Below are positions 54,488-63,525 of a DNA stretch of 64,000 nt, in pieces; within the stretch, counting starts at the first letter, position 1; each line of letters starts with the position of its first letter. Origin of the DNA: Crocinitomicaceae bacterium. GTDB lineage: Bacteria > Bacteroidota > Bacteroidia > Flavobacteriales_D > Crocinitomicaceae. The translations under genes and the position numbers were made by a program. The stretch lies in contig JAQWHI010000009.1 in the NCBI GenBank assembly GCA_029249445.1, forward strand, positions 1 to 64,000, written 5' to 3'. The notes under the pieces were generated by a model that saw nothing but the letters and a program-made list of their open reading frames with translations, made no database searches and had not been told where the DNA came from.

Positions 54488-55276
54488 ATGAAGTTTGGGG
54501 TTTCTTTCATTGTACTTACTCTTATTACATTAAGCAACTGCAAAGAAGATGTTTCTAAAGACACGCACTCCACTTTACAGGGGAGTTCCGAAGAAACCGA
54601 GAAAAGCTGTTGTATTACATCGATGACTTTTCAGATGGGTGGCAACATCCGTACTTTAGAATTCTATTACGACAACAAAGAGTTGAAGAGGGTTGAGACT
54701 TTTGAAAATGGGAAGAATCAAAACTCAACTATGGTTTTTCGACACAATCAGCAAGGTTTATTGCAGTCCTTTTTCTCAGGCAGCAGTATTGTAAAGTATG
54801 TATACGATGACCATGACAGGGTCGTTCTTATCAATGGAGAGCGCCGATTAAATACAACTGCGTGTTTTTATGATTCTTTGGGGAGAATGAACAAACAGGT
54901 AACTTCAGTTGGTGGAGATCCTGTTTCCACCCGCATGTATTTCTATGATCCAAAAGGGCAACCAAACAAGGTGTATTCATATAATCAATTTGGAGTATTG
55001 ACAACGATATATGAGTTGTCTTATGATGATAAAATCAATCCGTTAAGGAATAAAGGAGTCTTTCTAAATAATATGGAGATGATGTTTGGTTATCCAGTTG
55101 GTAATCAATACCACAATGTTGTTGCATTTCGAAAAATAGAAAAAAAGGAATCTGGCGACGTTGTAGAAAAAAACACGTTGTTGTATGCATACAATGATGA
55201 AGGCTACCCCGTTCGTATTCTTCGAATGCGAAATGGGAAACCAACCGAGATGCACTTGTCCTATCTTTGCAATTAG
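54488..55276 (+). CDS. YD-repeat-like lipoprotein, unknown function
   Basis: A 262-residue lipoprotein (lipobox near TLSNC, Cys18). The body has irregular repeats of the pattern tyrosine-aspartate plus beta strand (YYDNKEL, YVYDDHDR, FYDSLGR, YDPKGQ, YAYNDEGYP), resembling RHS/YD repeats in a short beta array. The function is unknown, possibly cell-surface. It follows the DEAD-box gene by 24 bp. Confidence 0.7.
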   Translation: MKFGVSFIVLTLITLSNCKEDVSKDTHSTLQGSSEETEKSCCITSMTFQMGGNIRTLEFYYDNKELKRVETFENGKNQNSTMVFRHNQQGLLQSFFSGSSIVKYVYDDHDRVVLINGERRLNTTACFYDSLGRMNKQVTSVGGDPVSTRMYFYDPKGQPNKVYSYNQFGVLTTIYELSYDDKINPLRNKGVFLNNMEMMFGYPVGNQYHNVVAFRKIEKKESGDVVEKNTLLYAYNDEGYPVRILRMRNGKPTEMHLSYLCN

Positions 55277-55381
55277 GATAGATTAGCTTCTAATTGATCA
55301 AAAATTGTGAACTCCCTTAGGGGGAACGAAGCACCTACATTTCACGTTAGCTTTTGGAACGAATAATCGAAACAAAGTGCG

Positions 55382-55389
55382 TATTTTTG
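55382..55389 (+). promoter_or_regulatory. -7 element of hemW (leaderless type)
   Basis: TATTTTTG matches TAnnTTTG and ends 4 nt before the hemW ATG at 55394. TTG at 55354-55356 lies 25 nt upstream, slightly long for a -33 element. Confidence 0.5.
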
Positions 55390-55393
55390 CACT

Positions 55394-56521
55394 ATGGCTG
55401 GTGTTTATGTTCATATTCCATTTTGCAAACAAAAGTGTACATACTGTGATTTTCACTTCAGCACCTCTTTTGAGAATTACCGCCAAAAAATGATTGATGC
55501 TATGGTCTCTGAAATTGAGTCTCAAGTTGATTATTTGGTGGGCAAAGAGGTGAATACAATTTATTTTGGGGGAGGAACACCTAGTCTTTTGACGCGCATT
55601 GAGCTGTATCGAATTATGGATAGCATTAGTAAAAACTTTACGATTCCTCATGATGCAGAAATTAGCTTAGAAGCAAATCCAGACGATATTGATGCACAAA
55701 CGTTGGAGGATTGGAAATCCGTAGGAGTAAATCGACTGAGTGTAGGCCTGCAATCCTTTAAGCAAGAAGATTTGGATTGGATGAATCGGGCGCATTCAAG
55801 AGATGAGGCGCTTGTCTGCATTGATCTCATTCAAAGTGCTGGAATTGAAAACATCACTGTTGATTTAATGTATGGTCTGCCCAATTTATCAATAGATGAA
55901 TGGAAATCCCATGTGCAAACAGTGATTGGATTTAACATTCCTCATATCTCGGCTTATTGCTTGACAATTGAAGATAAAACGGCCCTGGAAACCATGGTTC
56001 GGAGGGGTAAGGTTGTGCCTGCGAACGAAGATCAGCAATCGGAGCAGTTTGAACTTCTCGTTGAGTTGCTGCTTGAGAATGGTTTCGAGCATTATGAAAT
56101 CTCTAATTTTGGAAAAAAAGGATTTGAATCAAAACACAATTCCAATTATTGGAAAGGAGAATGGTATCTTGGAATTGGTCCATCCGCCCATTCCTTTAAC
56201 GGTATTTCGCGTTCTTGGAATATCGCGAACAATAAGCAGTACATTAAGGCAATTGAAAAAGGGCAAGAGTTCAGCGAATTGGAAGTGCTTACTAAAGAGG
56301 ATCGATTCAATGAATGTGTGTTGACGGGGCTTCGCACTTCTTCAGGTCTATCCTTAGAAAGACTGCAATCAATTACAGATGTTCCCAGCGAATTTCATAC
56401 AAATTGCGAAGACTTTATGGCAAAAAAATGGATGCAATCAAGGGAGGGAGTTCTGACCCTTACCAGAGAAGGCAGACTTCGGGCAGACTATATTGCATCA
56501 GCATTGTTTGTTCTGAAGTAA
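55394..56521 (+). CDS. hemW: Radical SAM protein HemW (coproporphyrinogen dehydrogenase-like haem chaperone)
   Basis: A 375-residue radical SAM protein. It has the cluster motif CKQKCTYCD (Cys11, Cys15, Cys18), FGGGTPSLL, the GLQSF segment and the C-terminal helical domain with SNYWKGEWYLGIGPSAHSF. Like HemW it has Cys19-equivalent Asp/Phe after the cluster rather than the extra Cys of HemN, so it is probably a haem chaperone rather than the oxidase. It stands apart from hemACD. Confidence 0.88.
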   Translation: MAGVYVHIPFCKQKCTYCDFHFSTSFENYRQKMIDAMVSEIESQVDYLVGKEVNTIYFGGGTPSLLTRIELYRIMDSISKNFTIPHDAEISLEANPDDIDAQTLEDWKSVGVNRLSVGLQSFKQEDLDWMNRAHSRDEALVCIDLIQSAGIENITVDLMYGLPNLSIDEWKSHVQTVIGFNIPHISAYCLTIEDKTALETMVRRGKVVPANEDQQSEQFELLVELLLENGFEHYEISNFGKKGFESKHNSNYWKGEWYLGIGPSAHSFNGISRSWNIANNKQYIKAIEKGQEFSELEVLTKEDRFNECVLTGLRTSSGLSLERLQSITDVPSEFHTNCEDFMAKKWMQSREGVLTLTREGRLRADYIASALFVLK

Positions 56522-56536
56522 ATTCAATCTTTATCT

Positions 56537-56544
56537 TATTTTTG
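56537..56544 (+). promoter_or_regulatory. -7 element of S9 peptidase gene
   Basis: TATTTTTG matches TAnnTTTG and ends 19 nt before the ATG at 56564. Confidence 0.45.
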
Positions 56545-56563
56545 TTCACATCAAATCGCTCAG

Positions 56564-59353
56564 ATGAACAAAATTATTTCACTTTTATTGATACTCTGCT
56601 CATTTTCTTCAATCGCGCAAGATTCAATAAATTCCCCAAAAAAGGCAATCGACCATACGGACTTCAACCTCTGGAAGACAATAGATAACGTTCAAATATC
56701 CAATGATGGCTCGTACATTGCTTATGATGTTCACCCAAAAAAAGGAGACAGCTATCTTTTTATTTACAATACAGCAACGCAGCAATTGGACTCAATTGAA
56801 CGTGGATCCGACCCTGTTTTTTCAGGAGGGAGCGGTTACTTGGCATTTACCATACAGCCAGGCTACGATACACTTCGTACCTGCGAGTTGAAAAAAATCA
56901 ACAAATCAAAATGGCCAAAAGATTCGTTAGGGATTTACCTTTTTGCAGCAGACTCACTAATTAAGTATCCAAAATCGTTGTCTTTTCAATTGAGCGAAGA
57001 AAACGATTGGGGTGCATTTATGTTCCGTCATAACAAGATCTATACCCCAAAAAAAAGAAGGCCACTGCTGAAAAAAAATCGGGAGAAAGTGTACCCTTCA
57101 AAGGGGCATGCACTCTTCATTTACAACCCGGTAACAGGGGTGAAATCAGAACATAAAAATATCAAAAATTACAAGTTGTCTGAGTCTGGCAAACAAGTGG
57201 CCATGACCGTACATCGCAAATACAAACTTGACTCCATTCAGCTGCACGTTTTTAATACGACATCTCAGCAATTGTGGACTGCAGATCAGCAATATACAAG
57301 TGTCGATAAATTTGCGTGGCAAAAAGATGATGCTTTGGCTTATTTGAGATCTTCTGATACGAGTAAAATAAAAGGCTATGATCTGGTTGTTTTTAAGCCA
57401 ATCAGTCAGATTGAGGAAGTTATTGTTGATAGCAATGAAGCATTTATTTCATCAGGTCATACTGTTTCTATTGATTACACTCCAAGGTTTACTGAAGATG
57501 GCTCCATTCTTTACTTTGGTGTCTCTGAACTCAAGCAACAGGACCCGCGTGATACGCTGTTGGAATCTGAGAAAGTAAAAGTGGATGTTTGGCACCACAA
57601 AGATAAAAGGTTACAGCCTCAGCAGATAAAAGAGTTGAGACGTGATGAGAAGCGTTCATCTTTGTATGTATACCATATGAGTCAGGGCAGAAGCGTTCAA
57701 ATATCTAATGATACTATTCGTGCCCGAGCCAATGTGCAACTCAAAGGGAAGTACATTGAAGGGTACTGCAATGAGTCGTATGTCCACACCTACAATTGGG
57801 TTGCCCCAAGACCCGCAGATTACTATCGAATTAATGTGGAGACCGGCAAATCGAATTTACTTGCCGAGGCCATACCATTTGGACTTGATCTTGCTCCATC
57901 TGGAAAGACATTTGTATATTTTAACAAGGAGGATCAAGCATATTACATTAAGGATATCGAATTGGGGAAGAGCACATGTTTGACATGCGACGCAAGTGAT
58001 GCAATTTGGACACGCGATATGAATGGACAGCCTATGGATGCCTATCCAATGGGGGTTCAAGGCTGGAATAGAGATGAGTCAAAAGTATACCTTCAGTCGC
58101 GATATGATCTTTGGGAATATGATTTCACTACAAACGAAATTTCAAATATTACAAAGGGCAGCACCGATGACAAGATTCGTATTCGCCCAATTTATTGGTC
58201 GTATGACAGTGTATATTTTGAGCATGAAAATATTTATTTCAGAGGGTTTAATGAAAAAACGAAAGGAACTCACCTTTATGATTGCACAAATGATGGTGGT
58301 GAATGGAATATCATGGAGACCGGTTATTTTGATGAGAGCGTGCTTGGGATTGTTCGATCAAAAAACCAAAAACGGCATGTTTTTCGCTCAATGACGTTTC
58401 AAAAGTACCCAGACTTGTATACCTATACCGATACAATTCAGAACTTAGAGCAGGTTTCAAATGTGAATCCACATCAAAATGAATACAATTGGGGAACAGT
58501 TGAACTTACAAAATGGAAAAGCTATAAAGGGGTAGAATTAGAAGGATTAATTTACAAGCCTGAAAACTTTGATCCGAAGAAGTCATATCCAATGATCTCT
58601 TATTTTTACGAATTAAATTCAGACAATTTACACCGTTATTGGGCACCTAAACCAACCCGAGCTGCATTGGTTTATTCAATTGCTGAATATGTTTCTTCGG
58701 GTTATATTGTTTTTGTTCCAGACGTTCGCTACGAACCGGGTCACCCTGCAAAGTCTGCATTCGATTGTATTGAGAGTGGAACAGACCATTTATTGCGTTT
58801 GTATCCCAATATTGATTCAACAAAAATGGCCCTTCAAGGACAGTCTTGGGGAGGCTATCAAACGGCACAGCTTGTTACAATGACCAAAAGATATGCTGCT
58901 GCAATGGCTGGAGCACCTGTAACAAATATGTTTTCTGCATATGGTGGAATTCGATGGGGTAGTGGTTTGAACCGACAGTTTCAGTACGAGAGAACTCAAA
59001 GTCGAATTGGGTATACAATTTGGGCTCGTCCAGATTTATATATTGAGAATTCGCCTCAATTCCACTTGCCAAATGTAGAGACACCATTATTAATTATGCA
59101 CAATGATGGAGATGGGGCTGTTCCTTGGTATCAAGGGATAGAACTTTTTACAGGTCTAAAACGCTTGAATAAAGAAGTATGGATGCTCAATTATAATGAT
59201 GACGGCCATAACCTAAGGAGGTATGCGAATCAGATTGATTTGAGCATTCGAATGCGTCAATTCTTTGACCATTATTTGATGGACAAAGAAGCACCAAAAT
59301 GGTTGAAAGAGGGAATTCCAGCAATAAAAAAGGGTAAAGAACTTCGATACTAA
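56564..59353 (+). CDS. S9 family (prolyl oligopeptidase) secreted serine peptidase
   Basis: A 929-residue enzyme with a signal peptide (about 1-18). A long N-terminal beta-propeller region (about 30-650) is followed by an alpha/beta hydrolase domain. The catalytic triad is visible: Ser761 in GQSWGG, Asp850 in NDGDGAVPW and His882 in DDGHNL. It cleaves peptides in the periplasm or outside. Compared with typical 650-750-residue S9 enzymes the propeller is enlarged. It has no T9SS tail, so periplasmic location is likely. Confidence 0.88.
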   Translation: MNKIISLLLILCSFSSIAQDSINSPKKAIDHTDFNLWKTIDNVQISNDGSYIAYDVHPKKGDSYLFIYNTATQQLDSIERGSDPVFSGGSGYLAFTIQPGYDTLRTCELKKINKSKWPKDSLGIYLFAADSLIKYPKSLSFQLSEENDWGAFMFRHNKIYTPKKRRPLLKKNREKVYPSKGHALFIYNPVTGVKSEHKNIKNYKLSESGKQVAMTVHRKYKLDSIQLHVFNTTSQQLWTADQQYTSVDKFAWQKDDALAYLRSSDTSKIKGYDLVVFKPISQIEEVIVDSNEAFISSGHTVSIDYTPRFTEDGSILYFGVSELKQQDPRDTLLESEKVKVDVWHHKDKRLQPQQIKELRRDEKRSSLYVYHMSQGRSVQISNDTIRARANVQLKGKYIEGYCNESYVHTYNWVAPRPADYYRINVETGKSNLLAEAIPFGLDLAPSGKTFVYFNKEDQAYYIKDIELGKSTCLTCDASDAIWTRDMNGQPMDAYPMGVQGWNRDESKVYLQSRYDLWEYDFTTNEISNITKGSTDDKIRIRPIYWSYDSVYFEHENIYFRGFNEKTKGTHLYDCTNDGGEWNIMETGYFDESVLGIVRSKNQKRHVFRSMTFQKYPDLYTYTDTIQNLEQVSNVNPHQNEYNWGTVELTKWKSYKGVELEGLIYKPENFDPKKSYPMISYFYELNSDNLHRYWAPKPTRAALVYSIAEYVSSGYIVFVPDVRYEPGHPAKSAFDCIESGTDHLLRLYPNIDSTKMALQGQSWGGYQTAQLVTMTKRYAAAMAGAPVTNMFSAYGGIRWGSGLNRQFQYERTQSRIGYTIWARPDLYIENSPQFHLPNVETPLLIMHNDGDGAVPWYQGIELFTGLKRLNKEVWMLNYNDDGHNLRRYANQIDLSIRMRQFFDHYLMDKEAPKWLKEGIPAIKKGKELRY

Positions 59354-59404
59354 ACTCATTCACGGGAAAGAAATAAATATATTCGAATTAATACGACGTA
59401 AAAT

Positions 59405-61636
59405 ATGCGAGAGGAAATACCCAAGACTGGCTGGCAAGGACTGACTAGTCATTGGAAAAATGATATTATTGCAGCTGTTAGTGTGTCACTTGTAGCACTT
59501 CCTTTATCACTTGCAATAGCTGTGGCGATAGGAATCCCTCCAATAGCAGGTCTAATTACAGCCTTCGTTGGAGGGGTTGTGACTACGTTTTTCCGTAGCA
59601 GCAAATTGGCAATTAATGGTCCAGCTGCTGGATTAATTGGTGTAGTTCTTGCAGCAATTCTTTCTTTTCAAGATGAAAGCACCAGTGCAATTCAAGCGTA
59701 TCAATATGTATTGGCTGCGATCATTGTTGCCGGAGGACTTCAAGTTTTGATTGGACTTCTCAAATGGGGGAGAATTGCAGATATTTTTCCGACTACTGTG
59801 ATTCATGGAATTTTAGCATCAATCGGAATTATAATATTTGCGAAGCAGATGCATGTCGCAATGGGCACAACATCTACCGCAGAAAATACAGTTGGGATTT
59901 TGAAGGATATTATCTATAAGTTGCCAGAGATCAACCCATATATTGCCATAATTTCAGGGATTGGACTGGTGCTTTTGATCTTCCATGCTAGAATTAGTTA
60001 CAAAGTCTTTCATTTTATCCCGGCTCCGGTTTGGGTGTTGGCTGTTTCAGTTCCAATAGTGCTTTTATATGGTCATTTGGATTCGGAAGGGACAATGATT
60101 TTTGGATCGGCTTTCACGCAGCCAGAGAATTATCTGATTGATGTAGAAAGTAATTGGATGGACAACCTCCCGTTTCCAGATTTTTCAAAAGTACATACGT
60201 TTAGCTTCTGGGCTGCTGTTGTTTCAATCAATTTACTTTCGACAGTAATTACTTTGGCAGGAGCAAAAGCGGTAGATGCACTCGATCCATACAAGCGCAC
60301 AACGAACATGAATCGAGATTTGGTAGGTGTCGGTTTAAGTAGTATGGTTTCTGGAGCACTTGGTGGACTACCAGTAATCACGGTGATTGTCCGAAGCACT
60401 GTAAATGTGCACAATAAGGCCAAAACGAAATGGTCCAATTTCTTTCATGGATTGTTTATTGCTCTTTTTGTACTCTTTTTGATTCCAGTGATTCAATTAT
60501 TCCCAAAAGCGGCATTGGCTGCAGTACTTGTTTTTACGGGAATTAAATTGGCTTCTCCCAGAAAGTTTGTTGAAATCTACAAACAAGGACTTGAACAATT
60601 GGTCTTTTTGATTTCAACGGTAGTAATTACTCTCTATAAAGATCCACTTATTGGTTTGCTTGGTGGAATGGCAATAACTTTGGTTGCTCACCTACTTATT
60701 TCGCGGGTTTCAATACCTCAATTTATTCAAATGGTTGTAAATTCGGGTACCAGATTGAGAGAGAATCAAGATGGTTCATATACACTTAAAGTAAAAGGAG
60801 TGGCGAATTTTTTATCCATGCTCCGTTTAAAAGGTTTGCTTGAAACAGTCCCCGCAGCGACAAACTTACAGGTGGATTTATCAAGAACTCGATTGGTAGA
60901 CTTGACATTTCAGGAGAAGCTCATTGAATTTAGAAGAGAGCATCGTTTGACAGGAGGGAAGGTGCAAATTGTTGGTTTAACACAGCACGTCGCAGCTTCA
61001 AATCACAAATTGGCTTTAAAAAGTTTGATTCTTCCAAATTACCAAAAAGCGTCTCCGCGACAACAACGGATTAAAAAAATTGCAGCAAACAATGGGTGGA
61101 TGTATACCCAAGAGGAACAGGTGGATTCTATCGAATTGTTGGAGTTTGATTTTTTCCGATCTCGACCAATAGAATACAAAATGAATGTTATTGGTGGCGA
61201 ATTTGAGGGGTCGAATGTTGATTGGGAGATTAGCGATATTACATTTGATGAAGGCGCAATGCTCTCGAAAGAGGTTTATAAAACAACAGTACAGTTGGTG
61301 CACCTCAACAGAGAAATACCAAGTTTTGTATTGGAGCAAGAAGGAATATTTGATAAAATTTTCGACCGTGTATTGTCTATAAACTCGCAAGACATTGACT
61401 TCGTCTCCCATCCGATATTCTCCAAGAAATTAAAGTTGACGGGAGAAGATGAGCAGGCGGTTAGAGGTCTTTTTACCTCGGAACTAATTGAGTTTTTAGA
61501 GAGTGAGGAAATATATCACATTGAATGTAATGGAAATGCATTGATCATTTTTAAATCTCTAAGAATTTCAAATACTGGAGAAATTAAGAATATGGTCCGC
61601 TTTACCAAAGAATTTGTTAATCATTTGGGAGAATGA
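59405..61636 (+). CDS. SulP family anion transporter with C-terminal extension
   Basis: A 743-residue protein: a SulP membrane domain (about 1-450, with ALPLSLAIAVAIGIPPIAGL and SKLAINGPAAGLIG), a STAS-like region (about 455-555) and an extra soluble domain of about 190 residues to the C-terminus that I do not recognise. SulP proteins carry bicarbonate, sulfate or other anions. A beta-carbonic anhydrase gene lies 1.9 kb downstream, which favours bicarbonate (inference). It overlaps the VanZ-like gene by 4 bp. Confidence 0.82.
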   Translation: MREEIPKTGWQGLTSHWKNDIIAAVSVSLVALPLSLAIAVAIGIPPIAGLITAFVGGVVTTFFRSSKLAINGPAAGLIGVVLAAILSFQDESTSAIQAYQYVLAAIIVAGGLQVLIGLLKWGRIADIFPTTVIHGILASIGIIIFAKQMHVAMGTTSTAENTVGILKDIIYKLPEINPYIAIISGIGLVLLIFHARISYKVFHFIPAPVWVLAVSVPIVLLYGHLDSEGTMIFGSAFTQPENYLIDVESNWMDNLPFPDFSKVHTFSFWAAVVSINLLSTVITLAGAKAVDALDPYKRTTNMNRDLVGVGLSSMVSGALGGLPVITVIVRSTVNVHNKAKTKWSNFFHGLFIALFVLFLIPVIQLFPKAALAAVLVFTGIKLASPRKFVEIYKQGLEQLVFLISTVVITLYKDPLIGLLGGMAITLVAHLLISRVSIPQFIQMVVNSGTRLRENQDGSYTLKVKGVANFLSMLRLKGLLETVPAATNLQVDLSRTRLVDLTFQEKLIEFRREHRLTGGKVQIVGLTQHVAASNHKLALKSLILPNYQKASPRQQRIKKIAANNGWMYTQEEQVDSIELLEFDFFRSRPIEYKMNVIGGEFEGSNVDWEISDITFDEGAMLSKEVYKTTVQLVHLNREIPSFVLEQEGIFDKIFDRVLSINSQDIDFVSHPIFSKKLKLTGEDEQAVRGLFTSELIEFLESEEIYHIECNGNALIIFKSLRISNTGEIKNMVRFTKEFVNHLGE

Positions 61637-61989
61637 CACTTAAAATTTCTTCACTGTTTATTGCACTTGTGATAGGTTATATGAGCCTAACCCCAACAAC
61701 TTCTATTTCCATAGGAAACGATAAATTAGGACATTTCTTGGCATATGCTGTTTTGATGACAAATGTGGGATTACTCACATTCAAACGCAACTTACTTTTT
61801 CGAGTTGGAATTGGATTTTCTTTGGCGTATGGACTTCTCATGGAACTTGGTCAGTGTTTTGTTCCAGGGCGGACTTTTTCTGTTTATGATTTACTGGCCA
61901 ATGCAATTGGCGTATTGATCGGTGTGCTTGTGTTGACTTTATTTGGTGATGGGATTCTTAAATTACTGAAGGCAGCCCGTATAATTTAG
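61633..61989 (+). CDS. VanZ-like family membrane protein
   Basis: A 118-residue protein with about four membrane segments and the VanZ pattern: DKLGHFLAYAVL near 30-42, a MELGQCFVPGRTFSVYDLLANAIGVLIG block near 72-100. VanZ proteins are of uncertain role, some linked to teicoplanin resistance. ATGA overlap with the SulP gene indicates co-transcription. Confidence 0.82.
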   Translation: MTLKISSLFIALVIGYMSLTPTTSISIGNDKLGHFLAYAVLMTNVGLLTFKRNLLFRVGIGFSLAYGLLMELGQCFVPGRTFSVYDLLANAIGVLIGVLVLTLFGDGILKLLKAARII

Positions 61990-62015
61990 GTATTTTTATA
62001 GTTCAATTTTGACAT

Positions 62016-63455
62016 ATGGAAAAACTTCAGAATTTCATTAATGGTAAGTATTGCGATCCGATTGAAGGAAAATATATTGACAATTATGAACCGGCATCTG
62101 GGCAAGTATACAGCAGTATACCGGATTCGGGAGCACAAGATGTGACATTAGCTGTTGCTGCTGCTGAGAAGGCATTTCCTATTTGGTCAAAAATGAGTGT
62201 TCAGGATCGTAGTGGTGTATTGATTCGGCTCTCTGAAGGAATAGCGGAACGCATGGATGAATTTGTTGCTGCAGAGTCAAAAGACAATGGGAAACCACTT
62301 GCACTGGCAGGGCATGTTGATATCCCAAGAGCGGTCTCCAATTTTCATTTCTTTGCAACTGCAATTTTGCATTATGCATCAGAGTCGCACAATATGGAAG
62401 GGGTAGGCGTCAATTACACATTGAGAAAACCACTTGGAATTGTAGGTTGTATTTCTCCATGGAATTTGCCTTTGTATTTATTTTCATGGAAGATTGCTCC
62501 GGCATTAGCTGCTGGTAATTGTGTTATTGCAAAGCCTTCGGAGGTTACACCTTATACCGCGTATTTATTGGGAAAAGTTGCAAAGGATGCCGGGATGCCT
62601 GATGGGGTTTTAAATATTCTTCATGGACAAGGAGGAAATGTTGGAGATGCAATTGTGAAGCACCCCAAGATCAAAGCGATCTCTTTTACGGGAGGAACAT
62701 CTACGGGCGAATATATTGCAAGAACTGCTGCTCCAATGTTTAAAAAGTTGTCTTTGGAACTTGGCGGTAAAAACCCAAATATTATTTATGCTGATTGCGA
62801 TTTTAAAGAAATGATGAGTACGACTTTAAGATCATCATTTGCAAACCAAGGTCAAATTTGTTTGTGTGGCTCTCGGATTTTTATTGAACGCTCAATTTAT
62901 GATACGTTCAAAGAAGAATTTGTAAGGCGAGTAGAAGCAACGGTTGTTGGACATCCGAACAATTCGGAGTCAAAGTTAGGAGCAATCGTTTCGAAACAGC
63001 ACATGGAAAAAGTACTGTCTTATGTTGAATTGGCAAAGAAAGAGGGAGGAACTGTCCTTACGGGAGGAGAGCGAGCTATTGTTGAAGGATATGAAGAGGG
63101 GTATTATATGCGTCCTACAGTGATTGAAGGTTTGCCATTTGATTGCAGAACCAATCAAGAAGAAATTTTTGGACCTGTCGTAACGATAACACCTTTTGAT
63201 TCAGAGGAGGAGGTTTTGATGATGGCAAATTCGACCCAGTATGGCTTAAGCGCGACACTTTGGACGTCAGATTTGAAGCGGGCTCACCGTATGGCAGATC
63301 AATTGCACGCAGGTATTGTTTGGGTCAATGCTTGGTTGGTGCGAGACTTGAGAACTCCTTTTGGAGGTGTAAAAGCATCAGGTGTCGGGCGTGAGGGAGG
63401 TTGGGAGGCTTTGCGTTTCTTTACTGAACCCAAAAATGTTTTTATAAAGTATTAA
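62016..63455 (+). CDS. ALDH8-like aldehyde dehydrogenase (muconic semialdehyde type)
   Basis: A 479-residue aldehyde dehydrogenase. It has SPWNLPLYLFSWKIAPALAAGN, FTGGTSTGEYIA, LELGGKNPN and GQICLCGSRIF (nucleophilic Cys). The sequence is closest in pattern to 2-amino/2-hydroxymuconic semialdehyde dehydrogenases (ALDH8A1 type) of kynurenine or catechol breakdown. No other pathway gene is adjacent, so the substrate is uncertain. A strong bidirectional terminator follows. Confidence 0.85.
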   Translation: MEKLQNFINGKYCDPIEGKYIDNYEPASGQVYSSIPDSGAQDVTLAVAAAEKAFPIWSKMSVQDRSGVLIRLSEGIAERMDEFVAAESKDNGKPLALAGHVDIPRAVSNFHFFATAILHYASESHNMEGVGVNYTLRKPLGIVGCISPWNLPLYLFSWKIAPALAAGNCVIAKPSEVTPYTAYLLGKVAKDAGMPDGVLNILHGQGGNVGDAIVKHPKIKAISFTGGTSTGEYIARTAAPMFKKLSLELGGKNPNIIYADCDFKEMMSTTLRSSFANQGQICLCGSRIFIERSIYDTFKEEFVRRVEATVVGHPNNSESKLGAIVSKQHMEKVLSYVELAKKEGGTVLTGGERAIVEGYEEGYYMRPTVIEGLPFDCRTNQEEIFGPVVTITPFDSEEEVLMMANSTQYGLSATLWTSDLKRAHRMADQLHAGIVWVNAWLVRDLRTPFGGVKASGVGREGGWEALRFFTEPKNVFIKY

Positions 63456-63472
63456 TTATTAAAAATAGAGAC

Positions 63473-63506
63473 AAAAAGAGAGGTGAATGAATTCACCTCT
63501 CTTTTT
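63473..63506. terminator. Bidirectional rho-independent terminator
   Basis: An inverted repeat of 16 bp (63473-63488 with 63491-63506) and a 2-nt centre is flanked by A-run and T-run, so it can work in both directions. It separates the converging ALDH8 and carbonic anhydrase genes. Confidence 0.92.
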
Positions 63507-63525
63507 ATTTTGTATGCGGGGGAAA

